This document shows, one piece after another, positions 1 to 6,293 of a stretch of DNA of 6,827 bases. The position numbers and the translations under genes were made by a program. The DNA comes from Sedimenticola sp. (GTDB lineage Bacteria > Pseudomonadota > Gammaproteobacteria > Chromatiales > Chromatiaceae), in the NCBI GenBank assembly GCA_030619405.1, contig JAUXBK010000147.1, forward strand, positions 1-6,827, in the 5' to 3' direction. Below the pieces are notes generated by a model. The model saw nothing but the letters and a program-made list of their open reading frames with translations, was not told where the DNA came from and ran no database searches. Each line of letters opens with the position of its first letter. Positions within the stretch are counted from its first letter, which is position 1.

Positions 1-673
1 CATCAGCCGCCCCCCCCCCGCCACCGGTGCGCAAAATGATGGGATCTGTGAATCCCTCCGCCAGCAACCGGTCGCGCAGGTCTTCGACCTGCTCCGGGAC
101 ACCCTCATCGGAGTGGTTCATTATGAACAGCCAGGAGTGCCGGGCACTTCGCTGCTGCAGAAACCGCCAACCCAGATCGTCCTGGTAGCGTTCCGGGCTG
201 ACCACATAGACCAGCCAGTCGATATAGGGCAGCCAGGACTGGGCCAGGGCCCGGTGCCGCTGCTCCACGCTGTCGATATCCGGCATATCCAGCCAGGCGA
301 TCAGACGCCGGCTGTCGTCCTGATGGTAGGCGATTCGGGTCTCTTCCAACGGCAGATCGGAAGGGAACTCAACCAACCGATAGTCCTGGTGCAGAAAGAG
401 CGTGACCTCCTGAGAGGTGGGGCGCTGCACCCCCACCCGGGCAATCTCCTCCCCGGCCAGACGATTGAGCAGGCTGCTCTTACCCACCCCGGTCCCGCCA
501 AAGAAGGCGACGATCAGAGGCCGCTCCGCACTCCGGGCAAAAATGGCCTCAGCCTGCTGGCGCTCCACGTGCCCCAAGGCCTCCAGCTCCCGGGGGGAGA
601 GCCAGCCTGCGGCGGCGGCCGCCTCGGCCCACTGCTTCAGTGCCAGGTATTTATCCTCGAAATCGTCATTCAT
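1..673 (-). CDS. P-loop GTPase (HSR1/dynamin-like), C-terminus outside window
   Basis: Incomplete at the window edge; 224 codons plus one base are visible. I see a GTPase domain: an N-terminal helical stretch (about 1-50, rich in Ala and Glu), G1/Walker A GGTGVGKSS at 59-67, a likely G2 threonine in RPTSQEV near 86, G3 written as DMPDID at 129-134, and G4 as NHSD at 186-189. The G3 glycine is replaced by Asp and the G4 lysine by His; the final Asp that usually selects guanine is kept. The ATG at 673 follows the upstream GTPase stop by 21 bp; no strong Shine-Dalgarno is visible (only a GGA about 16 nt upstream), so translation may depend on the preceding gene. An overlapping upstream ATG in another frame ends after six codons. 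Ten consecutive G on the coding strand encode part of a five-glycine run at 217-221. Family level: TRAFAC-class GTPase, HSR1-related or dynamin-like; cellular role unknown. Probable partner of the neighbouring GTPase. Confidence 0.85.
   Translation of the reverse strand, partial: MNDDFEDKYLALKQWAEAAAAAGWLSPRELEALGHVERQQAEAIFARSAERPLIVAFFGGTGVGKSSLLNRLAGEEIARVGVQRPTSQEVTLFLHQDYRLVEFPSDLPLEETRIAYHQDDSRRLIAWLDMPDIDSVEQRHRALAQSWLPYIDWLVYVVSPERYQDDLGWRFLQQRSARHSWLFIMNHSDEGVPEQVEDLRDRLLAEGFTDPIILRTGGGGGAAD
10..19. repeat. Homopolymer run of ten C (ten G on the coding strand)
   Basis: Ten C in a row lie inside the second GTPase gene and encode part of a glycine run. With ten, the reading frame stays open to the window edge, but only nine bases lie beyond it, so the frame after the run cannot be tested here. 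Such runs are prone both to replication slippage and to sequencing length errors. Confidence 0.9.
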
Positions 674-694
674 GGATGGTAACCATTTCCGTGA

Positions 695-2545
695 TCAATC
701 CGCGGCCATTTTGTTGTCCCCAGGCACATACCCTGGGTTCAGTGTCGCCAGCGCCCGTTCCGCCTCTGCCAGCTCTTCACCCGGAATGGCATAGCATCCT
801 TGCCGGGACATGCTCTGAGTAATCCCCAGCAGCTGCTGTTTCAGCACACCACCGAGCAGTTCTTCCCTTACTGCCTCCAGCTGCCGCTGCTTCAAATCAG
901 CCTCCACCGTCTGCATATAGCGGCCCACTGCGCTCTCCGCCAGCAAGGTGGTGAAGGAGAGCATGGCCGGCGTGAGGATCAAATCGTTGAAACCGATCCC
1001 GCCTGTCTTGATGGCGATCCCCACGGCTGCAGCATCGGTCGTGATCCGTGCTACCCGCAGGCTGTTGAGGGTAGCCGGGTGCTGTTCCAGATAGCGAAAC
1101 AGCTCCTCACCCGCCCGCTCGATCTCCACCTCGAACCGTTCCTGATAATCGACCAGCTCCCCGGCAAAGGTCCGCTCCAGCGCCAGCCTGCTCCGCTCGA
1201 CCTGCTGCAGCAGGTTGCGCCACCACAGACCGGTGCTCCCGCTGGCCGCCAGGGCGTGCTCACCGGCCCGGTGTTGCAACTGTAGCAGCAGGTGAGAGGC
1301 GACGTCGTTCAGCACTCCGATCTCCTGTTCCCGCCCCTTCTTCTCCGCTTCACCCCCGCCACTGCTGAACATCCTGAGGACCTTTCTGGCGGGCCAGGTC
1401 AATACCTGACGCACCTGGATCAGGGCAGCGGCGACACCCGGCAGCTCGAGCAGTTCCAGCAGGTGCACGATGGCGCGCTTCAGTGTCTCGTCATAGTGGG
1501 GATCCTGAAGGTAGTCACGCTGATAGAGCTCCAGCGCCTCCAGCAGCCCTGTCTCCACCTCCGCCTGCCAGGTCACCGCCGCATTGACCTCCTGACGCAG
1601 GGCTCCGGTCCACTCCCCCCAGTGGTTAAGCAACAGTTTCCCCAACCGCTCCTGTGCCGGCAGGGTCGGGGATCGGGGCAACTGCCCGGCGACGGCATCC
1701 TGTAGGGCCCTGATCACCGCGTCTGCAATCTGAGCGCCGCTATCGCCCTGCACAAAGGGATAGTTGAGAATAGCGGCACACCCGATGGACTCTGCCGCCA
1801 ACCGCTCTTCAATGGAACCTCGCAGTATCGCTGCGGACTCTTCATCCGTCTTGTTCAGACAAATCAGCAACGGTGTCTCGATGGGGGCGAGCAGCCGCAG
1901 CATGCGCCACACCGACTGGTCTGCATACTTCTCCCGGCTCACCACCAGCAGGATCAGGTCTGCCATGGCGCACACCTCGGGCACGATGTCCCGGTATGCC
2001 CGGGAGCTGATCGAGTCGAAATCCGGTGTGTCCCAGACGATCAGCGGCTGCTGGGAGAGCGTTTCACTCCCCTCGATCCCGGTCAGGGAGTAGCCGTCTG
2101 GATTGGATGTCTCCCGGGATATATCCTCTATCCGGTGCCAGCCCGGGAACTGCAGTGTCAGGCCATGCTCAACTGTCGGATCCACGAGGCGGGTGCTGAA
2201 ACCCTGGGCGTTACGGGTATAACCTGCCAGCGGACTGGGCACCGCTACCTCCGTCCCCAGCAGGATATTGACGATGGTACTCTTGCCCGACTGGGTGGGA
2301 CCAATGACAGCTAGCTGAAGCGGTATTCCGGCCGCCTCTGGATCCAGGGTGGAGCGCCGCAGTAGAGCGGCGGCATAACTCAGGGTGTGTGTAGCATCAT
2401 CATGGACCATCTGATCCGCCGCCTGCAACGCTTCTCTGCGAGCTTTCAGACGGGGCAGGAACCGCTCCAGCGTCTCCAGTGCGGCTCTTGGTTTCATGGG
2501 ACTTCGGCCATCAGATAGAGATAATGTATTTTCAGGCTCTGTCAC
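695..2545 (-). CDS. Dynamin-like large GTPase with C-terminal hydrophobic segment
   Basis: A 616-residue protein. Helical N-terminus (about 17-65), then a GTPase domain: G1 GPTQSGKST at 82-90, probable G2 Thr110 in GYTR, G3 DTPDFDS at 172-178, and canonical G4 NKTD at 231-234. The second half (about 300-500) looks mostly helical with many charged and Leu residues, as in the stalk of bacterial dynamin-like proteins. A Gly/Ala/Leu-rich hydrophobic stretch at about 503-541 is followed by a charged helix; it could be a membrane-contacting paddle, but helical packing is also possible. G3 has Asp where most small GTPases have Gly, the same change as in the next gene. The GTG start at 2545 is 9 bp after the ccoS stop and lacks a clear Shine-Dalgarno, which suggests coupling to ccoS; an in-frame ATG at 2497 (residue 17) is an alternative start that would still keep the G domain. 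GTP binding is well supported. Membrane remodelling is inferred from architecture; the process served is unknown. Confidence 0.9.
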   Translation of the reverse strand: MTEPENTLSLSDGRSPMKPRAALETLERFLPRLKARREALQAADQMVHDDATHTLSYAAALLRRSTLDPEAAGIPLQLAVIGPTQSGKSTIVNILLGTEVAVPSPLAGYTRNAQGFSTRLVDPTVEHGLTLQFPGWHRIEDISRETSNPDGYSLTGIEGSETLSQQPLIVWDTPDFDSISSRAYRDIVPEVCAMADLILLVVSREKYADQSVWRMLRLLAPIETPLLICLNKTDEESAAILRGSIEERLAAESIGCAAILNYPFVQGDSGAQIADAVIRALQDAVAGQLPRSPTLPAQERLGKLLLNHWGEWTGALRQEVNAAVTWQAEVETGLLEALELYQRDYLQDPHYDETLKRAIVHLLELLELPGVAAALIQVRQVLTWPARKVLRMFSSGGGEAEKKGREQEIGVLNDVASHLLLQLQHRAGEHALAASGSTGLWWRNLLQQVERSRLALERTFAGELVDYQERFEVEIERAGEELFRYLEQHPATLNSLRVARITTDAAAVGIAIKTGGIGFNDLILTPAMLSFTTLLAESAVGRYMQTVEADLKQRQLEAVREELLGGVLKQQLLGITQSMSRQGCYAIPGEELAEAERALATLNPGYVPGDNKMAAD

Positions 2546-2554
2546 CCCCGGGGC

Positions 2555-2779
2555 TCAGCTGGTGGACGATCCACCGCCCTCCTTCGAGGTATCATCTTTT
2601 TCCGTTACAGATCCGACCGCTTCTCTCTTTGGCGGCAGGTCGTCGTCATCCATGAGGATCCGGCTCGCCTCTCCTTCGAGATCATCGAACTGGCCGCTCC
2701 TGGCTGCCCAGAAAAAGACCCCGACCGCCAGCAGTCCGAGCAGGATCATACCGGGAATCAAACCGTAGATTACATCCAT
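2555..2779 (-). CDS. ccoS: CcoS, cbb3-type cytochrome oxidase maturation protein
   Basis: A 74-residue protein with one N-terminal membrane segment (about 4-25) followed directly by the family signature FWAARSGQFDDLEG at 23-36 and ILMDDD at 41-46. The acidic, Ser/Gly-rich tail (47-74) is longer and less conserved, as is common in CcoS. In characterised bacteria CcoS is required for an active cbb3 oxidase, apparently at cofactor (heme b/copper) insertion into CcoN. The ATG at 2779 has a good ribosome site (AAGGG, 8 nt upstream). It is the last of the standard ccoGHIS set, but here it is separated from ccoI by 396 bp rather than being adjacent or overlapping, so it may have its own promoter. 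The downstream GTPase begins 9 bp after its TGA stop. Confidence 0.95.
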   Translation of the reverse strand: MDVIYGLIPGMILLGLLAVGVFFWAARSGQFDDLEGEASRILMDDDDLPPKREAVGSVTEKDDTSKEGGGSSTS

Positions 2780-2787
2780 ACCAGATA

Positions 2788-2792
2788 CCCTT
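2788..2792 (-). promoter_or_regulatory. Ribosome binding site of ccoS
   Basis: AAGGG on the minus strand lies 8 nt before the ccoS ATG. It is the clearest Shine-Dalgarno match in the window and supports the 2779 start. Confidence 0.7.
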
Positions 2793-2889
2793 CAGAGATT
2801 ACCGCACCCCGCTTCGAGAGAGCCCTATTAAACCAATTTCCGGGGTAAATATCTCGTGCAAAGGTGCAGCCGGATGGTCATAACACCCG

Positions 2890-2913
2890 AAAAACAAAAA
2901 CAAAAACGAAAAA
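2890..2913. repeat. A-rich tandem repeat, (AAAAAC)x3 then GAAAAA
   Basis: Three exact six-base AAAAAC units (2890-2907) are followed by a GAAAAAC variant and another A5 run at 2918-2922. On the transcribed minus strand this gives a series of T5 runs. No GC-rich stem precedes them in the transcript direction, so I do not call a terminator. Confidence 0.8.
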
Positions 2914-3112
2914 CCAGAAAAATGCTTCCTACACCGCTGCTTTTTGTCAGTATCTGTGCCATCGAATAGCAGCTATGCCAATTGATAGTTCTCCAGGCGA
3001 TGCGGGCAATAAGGGCGCACGAAATTCAGCGTTTAAACCGTGGCTATCTGCTCGTGGTCTTCCTTGGTAGTACAGCAGCCTACCCCAGCCGAGAGCAAGA
3101 TTATTGTTTTTC

Positions 3113-3128
3113 CTTTGCGTCTTTGCGC
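3113..3128. repeat. Tandem CTTTGCGT / CTTTGCGC repeat
   Basis: Two adjacent eight-base units differ only in the last base. From memory, intergenic runs of CTTTGCG-type words (minus strand GCGCAAAGACGCAAAGG) are scattered in many bacterial genomes, so this may be a copy of a dispersed repeat; there is no second copy in the window to prove it. Confidence 0.6.
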
Positions 3129-3142
3129 GAGAACGCCTTTGA

Positions 3143-3157
3143 CTTTAAGATTTAAAG
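3143..3157. repeat. Small inverted repeat just downstream of ccoI
   Basis: CTTTAA, spacer GAT, TTAAAG: six-base perfect arms, 18 bp after the ccoI stop in the direction of transcription. It is overlapped by the palindrome AAAGGCCTTT (3154-3163) and followed by TTCCGGAA (3162-3169). The stem is AT-rich and lacks a following T run, so terminator function is doubtful. Confidence 0.5.
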
Positions 3158-3175
3158 GCCTTTCCGGAACCTTCC

Positions 3176-5689
3176 CTACCACCCCCGGAACAAGGTCCTG
3201 ATCCTGGCCGCGTTGCCGATCACCAGCAAGGAACTCACCGGCATGGAGACCGCCGCCACCAGTGGCGTGACGAGCGCCGCCATCGCCAGGGGCACCATGA
3301 TCAGATTATACGTGATGGAGAGACCGATGTTCTGCCGGATAGTGCGCAGGGTACGACGAGAGAGGGCCGCCGCCAGACGTACCTTCTCCAACTCATTGCT
3401 GATCAGCACGATATCGGCACTGGCGATGGAGACATCGGTGCCTGAACCCAGGGCGATACCGACATCCGCCCGTACCAGTGCGGGAGCATCATTGACGCCA
3501 TCGCCTACCATGACTACTTTATGCCGGCCCTCCTGCAGCCAGGCGATCACCTCATCCTTCTCTTCAGGCAACACCTCTGCGATCACCTCCATGCCCCCCA
3601 GCCTGCGGGCAATGCTCTCAGCCGTATGTTGCCGATCGCCACTGAGCAAGGTCAACGCCATCCCCTCATTTTTCAGCGCCGCAACCAATGCCGGCGCGTC
3701 GCTACGAATTCGGTCATCGATACCGATCAGGGCCAGCTCATGTCCACCAATAGCGCAACGCAGCGAACTGATCCCCTGCCGATCCAATGCTTGTGCCATC
3801 GCATCGAGTCTTGGCTGACGCGCCACACCATGGCTATCAAGCCAGGCGGAGGTACCCACCAGCAGCAGCTCCCCCGAGACCTCCGCCTTGATGCCATATC
3901 CCGGGCGGTTCTCGAAATCGGCAACTTCGGCATCCAGGTTCCGTAACCCGGCGGACACGGCGAATTCCCGCAATGCCCCCGCCACCGGATGCTCGGAATA
4001 GCGTTCGGCGGCAGCCAGTTTGGCCATGATCTCTCCCATATCGTCACTGATAGGCTCCGGTTCATCAATCCTGTTGCCGGACCATGTCTCGTTAAGGGTA
4101 TGAATCGACGCCACAGTGATGTGCCCTTCGGTCAGGGTGCCGGTCTTGTCGAAAACGAAATGCCTGATGGCCGATAGGGTCTCCAGCACTGCCCCGGTCT
4201 TTATAAGGATGCCGTGGCGCGCTCCCAACCCGGAAGCTACCGCTATCGCCATGGGCGTGGCCAGACCGAATGCGCAGGGACAGGTGATGATGAGCACTGC
4301 CGTCGCCGCCATCAACGCCAGCTCGAAATCGCTGCGCCACCACCATAGAAAGGTCAGCAGCGCCAGAATCAGAGTCACGGCGACGAACCAGGGAACGATA
4401 CGGTCCGCGACACACTGTATCGGCGCCTTGCTCGCCTGCGCATCTTCCACCAGCCGAATGATACGCCCCAGCGCGGTATCCCTGAGTAACCCAGCGACCC
4501 GCACCTGCAGGGCACCCTGTCGATTGATAGTCCCGGCCGAAACCCGGTCACCCGGCACCTTGCGTACCGGTACCGACTCACCCGTCAGCAGCGCCTCGTC
4601 CACAGCGCTGTTGCCTTCGATCACGGTCCCATCCACCGGAATCCTGCCACCTGGTTTCAGCAACACCACCTCCCCGGCCTTGACTGCCCGGATCGGTCCC
4701 ACCTCCTCCTGCCCATCGCGCAGCCGAGTGGCCACCTTTGGCTGCAGATCGAGCAGTCGCTGAGTGGAAGCAACCGCCTGGCGCTTGGATAGCGCCTCCA
4801 GATAACGGCCAACCAGAATCACGAACAGAAAATTCACTACCGTGTCGTAATACACCTCACCCAGCTCGGATCCCGAGACAGTGACATACACCGAGTAGAG
4901 ATAGGTGATGCCCGCGCCAATGGCAATGGGGAGATCCATACCAAGATGCAGGTTGCGCAGCCCCGACCAGGCGCCCTTGAAGAAGGGGTATCCGGAGAAC
5001 AACAGGGTGGGCGTGGCGATAGCAAATCCCACCCAATGGAACAGGGAACGGAACTCTCCTTTGTCGGCCCCGGAGTACAAGGCGATGGATATCCACAACA
5101 GATTCATCATCGCAAAACCGGCGAATGCCATTCGATACAGCAGCACGCGGTTCTGCTTGCGCAGGGCGCCCTCCGCAACCTCCGGATCATAAGGGACACC
5201 GGCATAACCGATCTCCCCCAGTCGCCGCAGAATCCGTGACAGAGCGAGCTTGGAATTATCCCACTTGACCAGCAGACGCCTGGCCGACAGGTTGACATTG
5301 GCGTCCAAGATACCCGGCATGGCGTGCAGACGGTGTTCGATTAACCAGACGCAGGCGGCACAGTGGATACCCTCCACCAACAGATGAATCTCCCGAACCT
5401 CACCCAGGTTATCGACGAACTCCTCCTGTACCTCATCCATATCATACAGGGTCAACTCTTTTGGTAACTCGGGCGGCGGCGCCAGCCGGGTCCCCTCCGG
5501 AGTTCGCCGGTAGAAACCCTCCAATCCAGCCGCATAGATCGCTTCGCAAACCGCCTTGCAGCCAGTGCAGCAAAAACGCCGTGACTCCCCATCGATGTCG
5601 GCGCTCACCGCCATATCCGATGGTATGGGCAGACTACAATGAAAACAGGCGCTATCCGGGGAGGTGTTGGAGGGTGTGGTTTCGTTCAC
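3176..5689 (-). CDS. ccoI: CcoI/FixI, copper-transporting P1B-type ATPase for cbb3 oxidase
   Basis: An 837-residue, full-length FixI-type ATPase of the inner membrane that supplies copper for the CuB centre of subunit CcoN. Visible in order: an N-terminal Cys-rich element (CFHC at 15-18, CC at 40-41, C44, C48), typical of FixI and absent from ordinary CopA; one heavy-metal domain with GIHCAAC at 107-113; about eight membrane segments (near 186-206, 216-236, 252-273, 282-300, 431-452, 457-478, 786-808, 811-826); actuator TGES at 369-372; the membrane copper motif CPC at 470-472; phosphorylation DKTGT at 514-518; the nucleotide-binding SEHP at 565-568; hinge GDGVND at 729-734; and MPVSS followed by NAAR near the C-terminus. 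All catalytic residues are intact. The GTG at 5689 is the only usable start: the next in-frame codon of note upstream is the ccoH stop, six codons away, and the Cys motif begins at residue 15. No clear Shine-Dalgarno is seen, so coupling to ccoH is likely. Confidence 0.97.
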   Translation of the reverse strand: MNETTPSNTSPDSACFHCSLPIPSDMAVSADIDGESRRFCCTGCKAVCEAIYAAGLEGFYRRTPEGTRLAPPPELPKELTLYDMDEVQEEFVDNLGEVREIHLLVEGIHCAACVWLIEHRLHAMPGILDANVNLSARRLLVKWDNSKLALSRILRRLGEIGYAGVPYDPEVAEGALRKQNRVLLYRMAFAGFAMMNLLWISIALYSGADKGEFRSLFHWVGFAIATPTLLFSGYPFFKGAWSGLRNLHLGMDLPIAIGAGITYLYSVYVTVSGSELGEVYYDTVVNFLFVILVGRYLEALSKRQAVASTQRLLDLQPKVATRLRDGQEEVGPIRAVKAGEVVLLKPGGRIPVDGTVIEGNSAVDEALLTGESVPVRKVPGDRVSAGTINRQGALQVRVAGLLRDTALGRIIRLVEDAQASKAPIQCVADRIVPWFVAVTLILALLTFLWWWRSDFELALMAATAVLIITCPCAFGLATPMAIAVASGLGARHGILIKTGAVLETLSAIRHFVFDKTGTLTEGHITVASIHTLNETWSGNRIDEPEPISDDMGEIMAKLAAAERYSEHPVAGALREFAVSAGLRNLDAEVADFENRPGYGIKAEVSGELLLVGTSAWLDSHGVARQPRLDAMAQALDRQGISSLRCAIGGHELALIGIDDRIRSDAPALVAALKNEGMALTLLSGDRQHTAESIARRLGGMEVIAEVLPEEKDEVIAWLQEGRHKVVMVGDGVNDAPALVRADVGIALGSGTDVSIASADIVLISNELEKVRLAAALSRRTLRTIRQNIGLSITYNLIMVPLAMAALVTPLVAAVSMPVSSLLVIGNAARIRTLFRGW

Positions 5690-5704
5690 CGATAGAACGG
5701 CAGC

Positions 5705-6202
5705 TTAGTCATTTGCGGCAACATGGATCCTGCGCGGTGTGTTGTATTCATCCTCTCCCGTCTGAACGCTCACCAGGATGTCCCAAAGCCCTTTCAAGGG
5801 AAAGCGGGCTTCAGCAACGTAATGCCCCGGCGTCTCCTGCGCCATGGGTATGGAAAAATCCTGTTCGGCATCCGAGGGTCGATAGGCAAACAGCACCACC
5901 CGATCCGGAGTCACCGGCACCCCGGCTTTGTCAACCACGACAAACCTGAACACCGCGGGTCGGTCCTGTTCTATATCCGCGGGAGGATCGATCTTCATCT
6001 GCCAGCCCGGAAAACGTGCCTGCCGCTTCAAGACGTGCCGTGAATAGCTTTGGCCCCGTTCGTAATAGTCTTCCACCACCAGTCCGGGACTATTGTCAAA
6101 TGCCAGGAAGATCATTAAGCCATTGACCATCAATACGACCACCAACAGCGCTATCCAGCCCATCACCCAGGGACTGCGCCATGCGGAAATTTTTTCTGAC
6201 AT
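5705..6202 (-). CDS. ccoH: CcoH/FixH, cbb3 oxidase assembly protein
   Basis: A 165-residue protein with a short cytoplasmic N-terminus, one membrane segment (about 12-34) and a periplasmic beta-rich domain. The family signature SPGLVVEDYYERGQSY sits at 38-53 right after the membrane anchor; NTPRRIHV closes the domain. CcoH binds the assembling cbb3 oxidase and keeps it stable. The ATG at 6202 is preceded by AAGGG about 10 nt upstream. Its TAA is followed after 15 bp by the ccoI GTG in the same reading frame, a layout consistent with one transcript. Upstream lies the structured 273-bp spacer separating it from ccoG, wider than usual for this operon. Confidence 0.95.
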   Translation of the reverse strand: MSEKISAWRSPWVMGWIALLVVVLMVNGLMIFLAFDNSPGLVVEDYYERGQSYSRHVLKRQARFPGWQMKIDPPADIEQDRPAVFRFVVVDKAGVPVTPDRVVLFAYRPSDAEQDFSIPMAQETPGHYVAEARFPLKGLWDILVSVQTGEDEYNTPRRIHVAAND

Positions 6203-6222
6203 CAGGTTACCGCCCTTTTTGA

Positions 6223-6239
6223 GTCAGTACTTTGCTGAC
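6223..6239. repeat. Small dyad upstream of ccoH
   Basis: GTCAG and CTGAC form five perfect pairs around a 7-nt centre; in a plus-strand RNA two more pairs (one G-U) would extend the stem to seven with a 3-nt loop. It lies about 20-37 bp before the ccoH start, a position suited to an operator or leader structure, but nothing identifies a binding protein. Confidence 0.35.
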
Positions 6240-6264
6240 ACGATGTTGACTGAATACAAGCACA

Positions 6265-6289
6265 GAGGGCGGATCAATGACCCGCCCTC
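6265..6289. repeat. GC-rich hairpin between ccoG and ccoH
   Basis: GAGGGCGG at 6265-6272 pairs perfectly with CCGCCCTC at 6282-6289; after one mismatch two further pairs leave a 3-nt loop. It should be stable in RNA of either strand. Neither side is followed by a T run, so it is not a classical intrinsic terminator. It may be a weak terminator, an RNA-stability stem setting the ratio of ccoG to ccoHIS, or part of the repeat-rich insertion beside it. Confidence 0.6.
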
Positions 6290-6293
6290 ACGA

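Larger units (their letters stand above)
2780..3175. other. Gene-free spacer between ccoI and ccoS (396 bp)
   Basis: No convincing gene is seen on either strand. A 68-codon plus-strand frame at 2864-3070 is rich in Lys/Asn from the A-rich repeat and has no family features, so I do not call it. Base composition is poorer in GC than the flanking genes. The spacer holds an AAAAAC tandem repeat, a tandem CTTTGCGT/CTTTGCGC pair, a 5-bp dyad at 3066-3084 (GGTAG/CTACC) and small AT-rich palindromes just after ccoI (3143-3169). A promoter for ccoS and the GTPases would be expected here, but I could not find a -35/-10 pair with good spacing, nor a strong FNR-type box. Confidence 0.7.

Noticed and set aside
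113..682. Long plus-strand open frame opposite the second GTPase
   Set aside because: It is the antisense of a clear GTPase coding frame containing ordered G1, G3 and G4 motifs; the product is low-complexity Pro/Gly/Gln-rich.
2815..2865. Possible promoter for ccoS (TTGCAC ... TTTAAT on the minus strand)
   Set aside because: The elements are 23 nt apart, too far for a usual sigma-70 promoter, and no better pair was found.
2890..2922. T-rich runs on the minus strand as an intrinsic terminator after ccoI
   Set aside because: No GC-rich stem lies directly before the T runs in the transcript direction.
2864..3070. 68-codon plus-strand open frame in the ccoI-ccoS spacer
   Set aside because: Its N-terminal part is Lys/Asn-rich only because of the A-rich repeat; no ribosome site, family motif or conservation evidence is visible.
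3213..3818. Plus-strand open frame of about 200 codons opposite ccoI
   Set aside because: Antisense of a fully conserved ATPase gene; composition (Ser/Ala/Arg/Thr-rich) is typical of a GC-rich shadow frame.
6246..6259. FNR-like box upstream of ccoH (TTGTATTCAGTCAA on the minus strand)
   Set aside because: It matches the TTGAT-N4-ATCAA consensus at 7 of 10 fixed positions, with two central mismatches in one half. FNR control of cco genes is common, but this match is too weak to call.
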